Assembly (NCBI GenBank): GCA_013815575.1
Contig: JACDFX010000007.1
Span: forward strand, 1 to 16,949
DNA: 16,949 nucleotides
Reading direction: 5' to 3'
Source: Rubrobacter sp.
GTDB lineage: Bacteria > Actinomycetota > Rubrobacteria > Rubrobacterales > Rubrobacteraceae
Positions 7,223-12,996 of the stretch are shown piece by piece; the stretch's first letter is position 1, and the number at the start of each line of letters is the position of its first letter. A program made the position numbers and the translations under genes. The notes under the pieces are model-generated. The model ran no database searches, had not been told where the DNA came from, and saw only the letters and a program-made list of their open reading frames with translations.

Positions 7223-7993
7223 TTACCGTCCCAGCCAGCCCCCGTCCACCGGCAGGATGGTACCGTGGATAAAGTCCCCCGCCGCCGATGAGAGCAGCAC
7301 CACCGCCCCCTTGAGATCCTCCGGCTCCCCGTACCGGCCCGCAGGTATTCGCGCCAGTAGCGCCGCTGAGCGCTCCTCATTCTCCCTGATGGCGCCCGTC
7401 AGTTCGGTGGTGTAGTAGCTGGGCGCCACGGCGTTGACGTTTATGCCAAGCGGCGCCCACTCGTTCGCCAAGGCCCGCGTCAGGTTCGCGATGCCGGCCT
7501 TCGAGGCGGCGTAGGAGGGGACGGTGATGCCACCCTCGTAGGAGAGGACGGAGGCCGTGTTGATTATCTTTCCCCCGCCCCCCTGCTCGACGAAGCGTCT
7601 GGCGGCGGCCTGGGAGAGGTAGAAGGCGGCGGAGAGGTTTACCTGGATGACGCCCTCCCAGTCGTCTTCGCCGAACTCCAGGGCCGCACCACGCCGAATG
7701 ATCCCGGCGTTGTTGACGAGGATGTCGAGGCGCCCCATCTCCGACACGCAATGGGCCACGATCTCCGCCGCCCCCTCCGCCTTTGTCTGCAGGAGGTTCC
7801 TGTTCATGGCGTGGAAGCGGCGGCCGGTGGCGGCGACTTTGTCTTCCGTTTCTTCCATCGGGACGATGTCCAGGCCGATCACGTCCGCGCCGGCCTCGGC
7901 GAGGCCGAGGGCCATGCCCTGGCCGAGGCCGCGGGCCGCACCCGTGACGAGGGCGACCTTGCCGTTCAGCATGAGGTTGTCGAGGACGCCCAC
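7223..7993 (-). CDS. KduD-like short-chain dehydrogenase/reductase
   Basis: A 256-residue classical SDR. It has the cofactor motif TGAARGLG at 17-24, NNAG at 94-97, Ser148, and the catalytic Tyr161-x3-Lys165 pair in YAASK. The C-terminal RIPAGRYGEPEDLKGAVV and VDGGWLGR are typical of the KduD group (2-dehydro-3-deoxy-D-gluconate 5-dehydrogenase) and of gluconate 5-dehydrogenases. It likely oxidises or reduces a hydroxyl of a sugar acid or keto-deoxy sugar acid with NAD(P). GTG at 7993 is taken as the start because it overlaps the cupin stop by one base (TAGTG) and has GGAG about 11 nt upstream; ATG at residue 8 is an alternative. It is the last gene of a five-gene minus-strand operon. Whether the substrate is a free sugar, an aldonate or a keto-deoxy acid cannot be decided here. 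Confidence 0.88.
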   Translation of the reverse strand: MGVLDNLMLNGKVALVTGAARGLGQGMALGLAEAGADVIGLDIVPMEETEDKVAATGRRFHAMNRNLLQTKAEGAAEIVAHCVSEMGRLDILVNNAGIIRRGAALEFGEDDWEGVIQVNLSAAFYLSQAAARRFVEQGGGGKIINTASVLSYEGGITVPSYAASKAGIANLTRALANEWAPLGINVNAVAPSYYTTELTGAIRENEERSAALLARIPAGRYGEPEDLKGAVVLLSSAAGDFIHGTILPVDGGWLGR

Positions 7994-8478
7994 TAGAAGC
8001 AGAGCTCCATCTGCTCGATGCCCTGTTCCTCGCAGAACCTCGTGTAGCGTTCGAGCTTGGAGAAGACGTCGTCCTGGTAGATGAGGTTGTCCGAATCGTC
8101 CAGGTACTGAACGGTGCCTTCGAGGATGAAGAGGGTCTGCATCTCCTCGACGCCCTCGTCAACCACCAGGGTGTGTATGTCGCCGGGGGGTTCGTAGACG
8201 AGGGTGCCGGGCCTCGCGACCCAGTCGCGCTCCAGGTAGTGCCAGGAGCCCTTGGTGCAGTAGCCTATCACCTGGCCGCCGGTGTGGCGGTGGCGGTTCA
8301 CTCTGCCGGAGCCCTGGACCTTGAGGAGGTTGATCCAACGCCCCGTGGCAAGGTCGAAGCGCAGGGGCTTGAACCAGACCCTCTCGCCCTGCGGGACCCA
8401 GGGGATCTCGTCCACGCTTATGGCCCTGTCCGGTAGCGCCGAGCCTTCGGTGAACGCCTTGAGGCCCTCGTCGATCAT
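7993..8478 (-). CDS. Cupin-domain protein, 2,4'-dihydroxyacetophenone dioxygenase-like
   Basis: A 161-residue single-domain cupin. Motif 1 is GRVNRHRHTGGQVIGYCTKG, with metal-ligand candidates His63 and His65 and Gln69 where many cupins have Glu. Motif 2 is PPGDIHTL, with His102. The overall pattern, including the WHYLERDWVARPGTLVYEPPG strand and the C-terminal LERYTRFCEEQG helix, resembles the 2,4'-dihydroxyacetophenone dioxygenase and ChrR-like group, which bind Fe or Zn. In a sugar-acid operon a ring- or side-chain-cleaving dioxygenase is unexpected; an isomerase, epimerase or lyase acting on a keto sugar acid is an equally good guess. It is not recognisably KduI. The ATG at 8478 overlaps the preceding VOC stop (ATGA) and the gene's own stop overlaps the SDR start, so all three are translationally coupled. 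Confidence 0.78.
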   Translation of the reverse strand: MIDEGLKAFTEGSALPDRAISVDEIPWVPQGERVWFKPLRFDLATGRWINLLKVQGSGRVNRHRHTGGQVIGYCTKGSWHYLERDWVARPGTLVYEPPGDIHTLVVDEGVEEMQTLFILEGTVQYLDDSDNLIYQDDVFSKLERYTRFCEEQGIEQMELCF

Positions 8479-8939
8479 CGCCCGTCTCCCCTCCGTGGCT
8501 TCATGTACAACGCCGCGCCTGGGGGGCCGCCGACCTTCCGGATGTCCCCGATAAGCCCCCGGTCGAGCGTGTTCACGTCCCGCCAGTTGACCTCGACCAG
8601 ATTGCCCGACGGGTCCCGCAAATACATCTGCACCGCCCCGCCAGGCAGCTCCCTGACGGTCGAGTAGTTGCCGCTCTCCACGCGGGCGCCGGTCTCCCCG
8701 GCCTTCCTGAACGCCTCCTCGAAGTCGTCAACGTCGACGGCGAAGTGGTGCCCCACGGGGGCCGGCTCCTCGTCGTGGAAGAGGTGAAGCTGCAAGTCGC
8801 CGACCCGCAGCCAGCGCACCGGGCCTGAGAAGTCCGGGGAGGGGATCTCGTCCATGCCGAAGAAGTCCTTGTAGAACCGGGCCGACTCCTCCAGATCCCT
8901 GGCGCCGATGCTGACGTGGGTGAAACCGGTCGCCTTCAC
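8475..8939 (-). CDS. VOC-family metalloprotein (glyoxalase/dioxygenase fold)
   Basis: A 154-residue protein with two beta-alpha-beta-beta-beta modules of the vicinal oxygen chelate superfamily. The N-terminus FTHVSIGARDLEESARFYKDFFGMDEI is the classic first module. Metal ligand candidates are His8, His65 (HHFAVDV) and Glu116 (DPSGNLVEVN). Members include glyoxalase I, methylmalonyl-CoA epimerase, extradiol dioxygenases and antibiotic-binding proteins, so a reaction cannot be named. The context, between a keto-acid semialdehyde dehydrogenase and a cupin, suggests work on an alpha-hydroxy-keto or dicarbonyl intermediate. The start is GTG 8939, not the longer open frame reaching 9047, because the VOC fold begins here and AGGAGG lies just upstream. 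The gap to the preceding gene is 7 nt and it overlaps the next gene by 4 nt. Confidence 0.85.
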   Translation of the reverse strand: MKATGFTHVSIGARDLEESARFYKDFFGMDEIPSPDFSGPVRWLRVGDLQLHLFHDEEPAPVGHHFAVDVDDFEEAFRKAGETGARVESGNYSTVRELPGGAVQMYLRDPSGNLVEVNWRDVNTLDRGLIGDIRKVGGPPGAALYMKPRRGDGR

Positions 8940-8942
8940 GAT

Positions 8943-8948
8943 CCTCCT
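8943..8948 (-). promoter_or_regulatory. Ribosome binding site for the VOC gene, overlapping the ALDH stop
   Basis: On the minus strand AGGAGG overlaps the TAG stop of the aldehyde dehydrogenase (TAGGAGG) and lies 3 nt before GTG 8939. The spacing is short, but no other start in the region fits the VOC fold, and the arrangement points to coupled translation. Confidence 0.55.
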
Positions 8949-10395
8949 ATAGCGGCAGGACGGAGACGGTCTTCCACGCGGAGTAGAAGTCCAGGGCCGC
9001 CGGGCCCTGCTCCCGACCGCCGACCCCCGACTCCTTGTTGCCTCCAAACGGCACCTGGAACTCCAGGCCAGCCGTCGGCAGGTTCACGTTCACAAGTCCC
9101 GTCTCCGAGCGGGCCATGAACTCGTGGGCGTAGCGCAGAGACTTCGTGGCTATGCCGGCGGTCAGGCCGTACCGGGTGTCGTTGGCGAGCTCCACGGCGT
9201 GGTCGAAGTCGCGGGCCTTTATGACCGCCAGCACGGGGCCGAAGATCTCCTCCTGCGCCGTCACACTGGAGTTGTCTACGTCCGCGATGATGGCCGGGGA
9301 GATGAAGTAGCCCTCGTCCTCCGAACCCGTCGCCCCGCCTTCGATAACGACCCTTCCTTCGCCCTTAGCCGTCTCGAGCGCCTCCAGGATACTGTCGTAC
9401 TGGCTCTTGTTGACGACGGGGCCGACGGCCACGCTCTCGTCCATGGGGTCGCCCACCTTCATGGCCTCCGTGGCGCTCTTGAGCCTTTCGAGGAACTCGT
9501 CGTAGACCTCTTCGACTACGATGGCGCGGCTGGCGGCGGTGCACTTCTCGCCGGCGAAGCCGAAGGCGCTAAAGGAGATCTTGGCCGCCGCGTCCGCGAG
9601 GTCCGCGTCCTCCATGACGACGAACGGGTTCTTGCCGCCCATCTCAAGTTGGACCTTCTTGCCTATCGCCCGCCCCTGGATGCCGAGGCCCGTCGCCGTC
9701 GAGCCTGTGAAGGAGAGGCCCTTGACGCGCGGGTCGGTCACCAGCGCGTCGCCCACGGTGGAGCCGGGGCCGGTCACAAGGTTGACGACGCCGTCGGGGA
9801 GACCGGCCTCCGAGAGGATGCCGACGAGGGCGGCGGCGTTTAGGGCGGCGTTGGCGGCTGGCTTTATGACTATGGCGTTGCCGCAGATAAGCGCCGGGGC
9901 CATCTTCCAGGACGGTATCGCCAGCGGGAAGTTCCACGGCGTTATGAGGCCGACCACACCTAACGGCTCCCTCATGGAGCTGTGGGTCACGCCCGGCCGG
10001 GCCGAGGGGGGCGAGATGCCCGCCAGGCGCCAGCCTTCGGAGCCGTAGTAGCGGAAGATGGCCGCCGCGCGGCCGACCTCCATGCGGGCCTCCTTCATCG
10101 GCTTGCCCGCCTCGCGGGCCATCAGCGTGGCGAGCTCGTCCTCCCTGGACTCGATGATGTTCGCGGCCTCCATCAGGATGGCGCCGCGGGAGGCCGGGAG
10201 CATCGCCTTCCACCCCGGGAGCGCCTTGGTGGCCGCCTCGATGGCCCGTTCGGTCTCGGCCCTGTCCGACTTCGGCGTCGTCCCGAGGACTTCTGAGGGG
10301 TTCGAGGGGTTTACCACCTCGGAGGTCTCGCCCGAGTCCGCGGGGACCCACTCGCCGCCGATAAAGTTCAGGGCTTCTGTCTGGGATTCGATCAT
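8947..10395 (-). CDS. NAD(P)-dependent aldehyde dehydrogenase, probable alpha-ketoglutarate semialdehyde dehydrogenase
   Basis: A 482-residue aldehyde dehydrogenase of normal length. Visible catalytic elements are PWNFP with Asn155, KPA (178-180) in the cofactor site, FTGST at 229-233, the general base Glu251 in LEMGGKNP, and the nucleophile Cys285 in FAGEKCTAASR. The C-terminal FGGNKESGVGGREQG followed by FYSAWKTV is typical of the alpha-ketoglutarate semialdehyde dehydrogenases (YcbD/GucD-like) and of related succinate-semialdehyde enzymes. Directly after an FAH-type keto-deoxy-pentonate dehydratase, whose product is alpha-ketoglutarate semialdehyde, that role is the best fit; the product alpha-ketoglutarate enters the TCA cycle. 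ATG 10395 has GGAGGG upstream with a good spacing. It is the second gene of the operon, 62 nt after the first, and no terminator is seen in that gap. Confidence 0.9.
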   Translation of the reverse strand: MIESQTEALNFIGGEWVPADSGETSEVVNPSNPSEVLGTTPKSDRAETERAIEAATKALPGWKAMLPASRGAILMEAANIIESREDELATLMAREAGKPMKEARMEVGRAAAIFRYYGSEGWRLAGISPPSARPGVTHSSMREPLGVVGLITPWNFPLAIPSWKMAPALICGNAIVIKPAANAALNAAALVGILSEAGLPDGVVNLVTGPGSTVGDALVTDPRVKGLSFTGSTATGLGIQGRAIGKKVQLEMGGKNPFVVMEDADLADAAAKISFSAFGFAGEKCTAASRAIVVEEVYDEFLERLKSATEAMKVGDPMDESVAVGPVVNKSQYDSILEALETAKGEGRVVIEGGATGSEDEGYFISPAIIADVDNSSVTAQEEIFGPVLAVIKARDFDHAVELANDTRYGLTAGIATKSLRYAHEFMARSETGLVNVNLPTAGLEFQVPFGGNKESGVGGREQGPAALDFYSAWKTVSVLPL

Positions 10396-10457
10396 GGTTA
10401 CCCTCCGTTGGTAGACGCTCGTCTTTTTTCTACCCGATTTACGGCCGTCTTATCTCG

Positions 10458-11276
10458 CTACGAGACCACGCTGTTTACAAGGACCAGCTCCCCGACGGAG
10501 ACCTCGACCCGGTCCCCCGGCGTCAACGTGAACTCCTCCTCGGGCACGATACCCGTGCCCGTCATCAGGAAGGCCCCCGACGGCAGGGAGAGTTCCCTGC
10601 CCAAGTACCCAGCGAGCTCCTCGAAAGAGCGCTTCATCCTGGAAGTGGAGACGTCTCCCTCGAAGACGACGTGGCCCTCCCTGGAGATGCCCAGCCGGAT
10701 GGGGAGGTCCCGCATACCGTCGGGGCCGGTGAGCACGATGCCGGGTCCCAGGGCGCACGAGCCGTCGTAGACCTTGGCCTGCGGCAGGTAGAGCGGGTTT
10801 TCGCCCTCGATATCCCGCGAGGAGACGTCGTTGCCGGCGGTAAAGCCGACGATCTCCATCCGGCTGTTCAGGACGAGCACGAGCTCCGGCTCCGGCACGT
10901 TCCAGCGGCTGTCCCGCCGGACGCGCACGCCGTCCCCGTTGCCGACGACCCGCCAGCCGTGCGCCTTGAAGAAGAGTTCCGGCCGTTCGGCGTCGTAGAC
11001 CCTTGCGTAGGCATCCGCATCGGCCGACTCCAGCTCGCGGGCCTCCCGGCTCTGCAGGTAGGTTACGCCGCTCGCCCAGACCTCCTGGTACGGCTCGACC
11101 GGGGGCAGCAGGGGATCTTCTTCTGCGGAGCCCCCCGTGCGCAGGTCTTTCAGGGCGTCCGCGGCCTCTGACGCCGGACTTTCGAGCAGCCGGCCCAGCG
11201 CGAAGTCCTCGGGCAGGTAGTGTCCGTCCAGTGCCCAGCGGGGGCCGCCGGCGGTACGGTGGCGGGACAGGTACAC
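10458..11276 (-). CDS. Fumarylacetoacetase-family 2-keto-3-deoxy-sugar-acid dehydratase (KdaD/XylX-like)
   Basis: A 272-residue FAH-fold enzyme and first gene of the operon. The stretches WASGVTYLQSREARELES, VYDAERPELFFKA, DSRWNVPEPELVLVL and NDVSSRDIEGENPLYLPQAK are those of the 2-keto-3-deoxy-arabinonate/xylonate dehydratase group. That group removes water from the five-carbon keto-deoxy acid to give alpha-ketoglutarate semialdehyde. The divalent-metal site should include Glu129 and Glu131 (VPEPEL) and Asp150 (NDVSSRD). With the ALDH gene next to it this makes the lower half of a Weimberg-type pathway. GTG 11276 is preferred, because GGAGG lies 10 nt upstream and homologues start near YLSRHR; GTG 11318, with a short GGAGATC site, would add 14 residues. 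Its transcription is probably controlled by the structured leader upstream. Other FAH-family activities (acylpyruvase, hydratase) are less likely given the conserved block. Confidence 0.85.
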   Translation of the reverse strand: MYLSRHRTAGGPRWALDGHYLPEDFALGRLLESPASEAADALKDLRTGGSAEEDPLLPPVEPYQEVWASGVTYLQSREARELESADADAYARVYDAERPELFFKAHGWRVVGNGDGVRVRRDSRWNVPEPELVLVLNSRMEIVGFTAGNDVSSRDIEGENPLYLPQAKVYDGSCALGPGIVLTGPDGMRDLPIRLGISREGHVVFEGDVSTSRMKRSFEELAGYLGRELSLPSGAFLMTGTGIVPEEEFTLTPGDRVEVSVGELVLVNSVVS

Positions 11277-11286
11277 GGTGGCGGGT

Positions 11287-11291
11287 CCTCC
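11287..11291 (-). promoter_or_regulatory. Ribosome binding site favouring the inner FAH-gene start
   Basis: GGAGG on the minus strand (complement of 11287-11291), part of a longer AGGAAAGGAGG run, stands 10 nt before GTG 11276. It lies inside the longer candidate reading frame from 11318, whose extra 14 residues look non-conserved. Confidence 0.5.
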
Positions 11292-11357
11292 TTTCCTGAC
11301 GTGACCCCAAACTATCACGATCTCCGTCCCGTCGCCCGAGGGTTTCGGGAGGGCACA

Positions 11358-11384
11358 GAAAAGCCCGGGGGGAACCCCCCGGGC
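11358..11384 (-). terminator. Intrinsic terminator upstream of, and pointing into, the FAH operon
   Basis: Arms GCCCGGGGGG (11363-11372) and CCCCCCGGGC (11375-11384) form a perfect 10-bp inverted repeat with 2 nt between. On the minus strand the stem is followed by TTTTCT, a proper U-tract; on the + strand it is not. No minus-strand protein gene of normal size ends just upstream, so the terminator lies in the 5' leader of the FAH operon, about 80 nt before its start codon. This is the layout of an attenuator or riboswitch expression platform. Confidence 0.7.
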
Positions 11385-11489
11385 CTCAGAACCGTGTTGG
11401 AGGGAAGTGCTCTCGTGGTCGGTGTGACGTCGTCACCATCAGGCCGTAGCCAGGCGCTGCTACTACAAGCGCAGAGGCGTGCTGCTGGC
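11358..11489 (-). ncRNA. Candidate structured leader RNA / attenuator of the FAH operon
   Basis: Reading the minus strand toward the FAH gene, consecutive stems can be drawn. P1 is GCCAG (11489-11485) with CTGGC (11453-11449). Inside it P2 is GCGCT (11472-11468) with AGCGC (11458-11454) and a 9-nt loop. P3 is GTGAC/GTCAC, part of a near-palindrome at 11424-11436. The intrinsic terminator follows. The 3' arms of P2 and P1 abut directly, while the 5' side has a 12-nt bulge, as in many aptamers. A 17-codon frame (11439-11386) ending exactly at the base of the terminator is also present but lacks a ribosome site. No known riboswitch class was recognised. A further small hairpin, CCCGA/TCGGG (11335-11349), lies between the terminator and the FAH start. 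Confidence 0.4.
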
Positions 11490-11490
11490 A

Positions 11491-11553
11491 TGAATTACAA
11501 CTGTAGTATTAGTTCGTGGACACCTTCCTCTCAAATTCCTTACAGGTAATTCA
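11491..11553. repeat. Paired inverted sites TGAATTAC / GTAATTCA in the divergent promoter region
   Basis: TGAATTAC at 11491-11498 is followed by AACTGTA, and its inverse GTAATTCA at 11546-11553 is preceded by TTACAG. Both therefore read TGAATTAC-n-CTGTA in opposite orientations, about 55 nt apart. The left copy also contains TACAACTGTA, an imperfect palindrome of the kind bound by GntR-type regulators. The sites lie in an AT-richer stretch between two divergent operons and are good candidates for operator sites of a shared regulator that is not encoded in this window. Confidence 0.4.
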
Positions 11554-11581
11554 CACCAAGCGTTAAAGAGATGCGTATACA

Positions 11582-11620
11582 GCAACCATGGTTGCGTTTA
11601 AGTTTGGCGCATGATACATT
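11582..11620 (+). promoter_or_regulatory. Candidate promoter of the one-carbon operon with palindromic operator
   Basis: GCAACCATGGTTGC (11582-11595) is a perfect 14-bp palindrome. Overlapping its right end, TTGCGT (11592-11597) can serve as a -35 box, with a 17-nt spacer to TACATT (11615-11620). TACATT is preceded by TGA, giving an extended -10 element. Transcription would start near 11627, about 100 nt before the methyltransferase gene. A repressor bound to the palindrome would block the -35, so the operon is probably regulated. The -35 match is modest (3 of 6). Confidence 0.5.
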
Positions 11621-11712
11621 CCTGAGCGTGAAGAGAAAAGAACAGGGGGCTAGGCTGAAGATTCTGAAGAAACGCACCTAGAAAGACGGTTACCGGTCAC
11701 AGGAGTCCCGGT

Positions 11713-11720
11713 GAGGAGGA
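11713..11720 (+). promoter_or_regulatory. Ribosome binding site supporting a TTG start at 11727
   Basis: GAGGAGGA with a GGAGG core at 11715-11719 stands 7 nt before TTG 11727. This spacing is ideal, and the next in-frame ATG (11760) has no such site, so the rare TTG is taken as the start. Confidence 0.65.
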
Positions 11721-11726
11721 GTTCTC

Positions 11727-12938
11727 TTGCGCATACCCTACGACACCCCAAGGATCCACATGTACACACGGATCCGCAAGTCTCCCTACTTCTACGCCCA
11801 CCAGCGCCACGGCGTCCAGTCCTACACGGTCTGCAATCGCCAGTACCATCCCAGGCACTACGACGACATGATTTCCGAGTACTGGAAGCTCGTCAACGAC
11901 GTCACCATGTGGGACGTAGCCGTGGAGCGGCAGGTCGAGATCACCGGCTCCGACGCTTTCACTTTCACCAACATGCTAACCCCGCGCGACCTGACGAAGT
12001 GTGAGGTCACGCAGTGCAAGTTCGCGCTCAACACCGACGTCGACGGCGGCATCATCAACAACCCTGTGTTGCTGCGTCTGGGAGCGAACCACTTCTGGTT
12101 GTCCGTGGCGGATGGAGACGTGCTGTTGTGGGCCAAGGGCATAGCAAGCGTTCTGGATCTGGACGTGCAGATTCGGGAGCCCGACGTGGCGCCGGTCCAG
12201 ATTCAGGGGCCGAAGTCCAGGGACCTCATGGTCGACCTCTTCGGCGAGAAGGTCCTGGACATCAAGTACTACTGGATGGCCGAGTACGAGCTCGACGGTA
12301 TGGACGTCGTCGTGTCGCGGACCGGCTACACAGGCGAGGTAGGGTACGAGATCTACCTCAGGAACGCCAGCCAGTATGGCATGAAGTTTTGGGACACGGT
12401 GCTCGAGGCAGGCAAGCCCCACAACCTCGCGGTAATCGGGCCGTGCCAGATCCGGCGCGTGGAAGCCGGTATCCTCAGCTACGGCTCCGACATAGCGCTG
12501 GACAACAACTTCTACAGCGATTACGCGTTCCTGAACCCCTACGAGGTAGGGTTGGAGTACACGGTGGAGTTGGACCAGGAGGCCGACTTCATCGGTAAAG
12601 AGGCCTTAAAGCGTGTCGCGGACGAGGGGGTCAGCCGCAAGGTGGTCGGGGTCGAGATCGAGGGCGATCCGCTGGTAGGGTACATAGAGGACTACCTGCA
12701 GGTCGTCCAGGACGGCTCGCAGATCGGGCAGGTCTCCTCGGCGTTCTGGTCCCCCCGACTGAAAAAGAACATAGGGTTCGCCCTGGTGCCCATCGAGCAC
12801 GCCGACCTTGGAACCGAACTCACGGTCAGGTCCAACGTCGGTGATGTCGCGGCCAGGGTCGTGGAGAGGCCCTTCATAGATCCGAGGAAGCAGACTCCCA
12901 AGACGGATCTGAGAAGGGAGACGACCAAATCATACTGA
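11727..12938 (+). CDS. GcvT/DmdA-family tetrahydrofolate-dependent methyltransferase (demethylase)
   Basis: A 403-residue protein of the glycine-cleavage T-protein fold, with the sequence style of the DmdA (dimethylsulfoniopropionate demethylase) branch: EYWKLVNDVTMWDVAVERQVEITG (51-74), GGIINNPVLLRL (107-118), EPDVAPVQIQGPKS (151-164), SRTGYTGEVGYEIYL (197-211), IRRVEAGILSYGSDI (242-256) and DFIGKEAL (287-294). DmdA moves a methyl group from DMSP to tetrahydrofolate, giving 5-methyl-THF. The Asp-Asp pair that activates folate in true GcvT reads Asn-Asn here (111-112), which favours methyl rather than aminomethyl transfer. It is the first gene of an operon with a MetF-like gene and sarcosine oxidase, so glycine betaine, dimethylglycine or another N- or S-methyl donor is a plausible substrate. 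DMSP itself is not proved. It is cytoplasmic, with no signal peptide. The TTG start is supported by a strong ribosome site. Confidence 0.82.
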   Translation: MRIPYDTPRIHMYTRIRKSPYFYAHQRHGVQSYTVCNRQYHPRHYDDMISEYWKLVNDVTMWDVAVERQVEITGSDAFTFTNMLTPRDLTKCEVTQCKFALNTDVDGGIINNPVLLRLGANHFWLSVADGDVLLWAKGIASVLDLDVQIREPDVAPVQIQGPKSRDLMVDLFGEKVLDIKYYWMAEYELDGMDVVVSRTGYTGEVGYEIYLRNASQYGMKFWDTVLEAGKPHNLAVIGPCQIRRVEAGILSYGSDIALDNNFYSDYAFLNPYEVGLEYTVELDQEADFIGKEALKRVADEGVSRKVVGVEIEGDPLVGYIEDYLQVVQDGSQIGQVSSAFWSPRLKKNIGFALVPIEHADLGTELTVRSNVGDVAARVVERPFIDPRKQTPKTDLRRETTKSY

Positions 12939-12996
12939 GTCGGAGTTTCGCCGGGGTCAGGCACGGGCCCGTCAAACTTCTACAGGAACCGTCGAG

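Noticed and set aside
8940..9047. N-terminal extension of the VOC frame
   Set aside because: These 36 codons lie inside the aldehyde dehydrogenase gene and are Arg/Ser/Pro-rich shadow sequence; the VOC fold begins at GTG 8939.
11358..11489. Known riboswitch classes (glycine, THF, fluoride, c-di-GMP, ZTP, T-box) for the leader
   Set aside because: By eye none of the conserved cores of these classes is present, including no T-box antiterminator sequence; an Infernal search would be decisive.
11490..11549. Nineteen-codon + frame starting ATGAATTAC
   Set aside because: It has no ribosome site and lies over the inverted regulatory sites; it is probably chance in an AT-richer stretch.
11621..11726. 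Glycine riboswitch in the 5' region of the one-carbon operon
   Set aside because: The sarcosine/glycine context suggested it, but the conserved glycine aptamer core was not found on the + strand.
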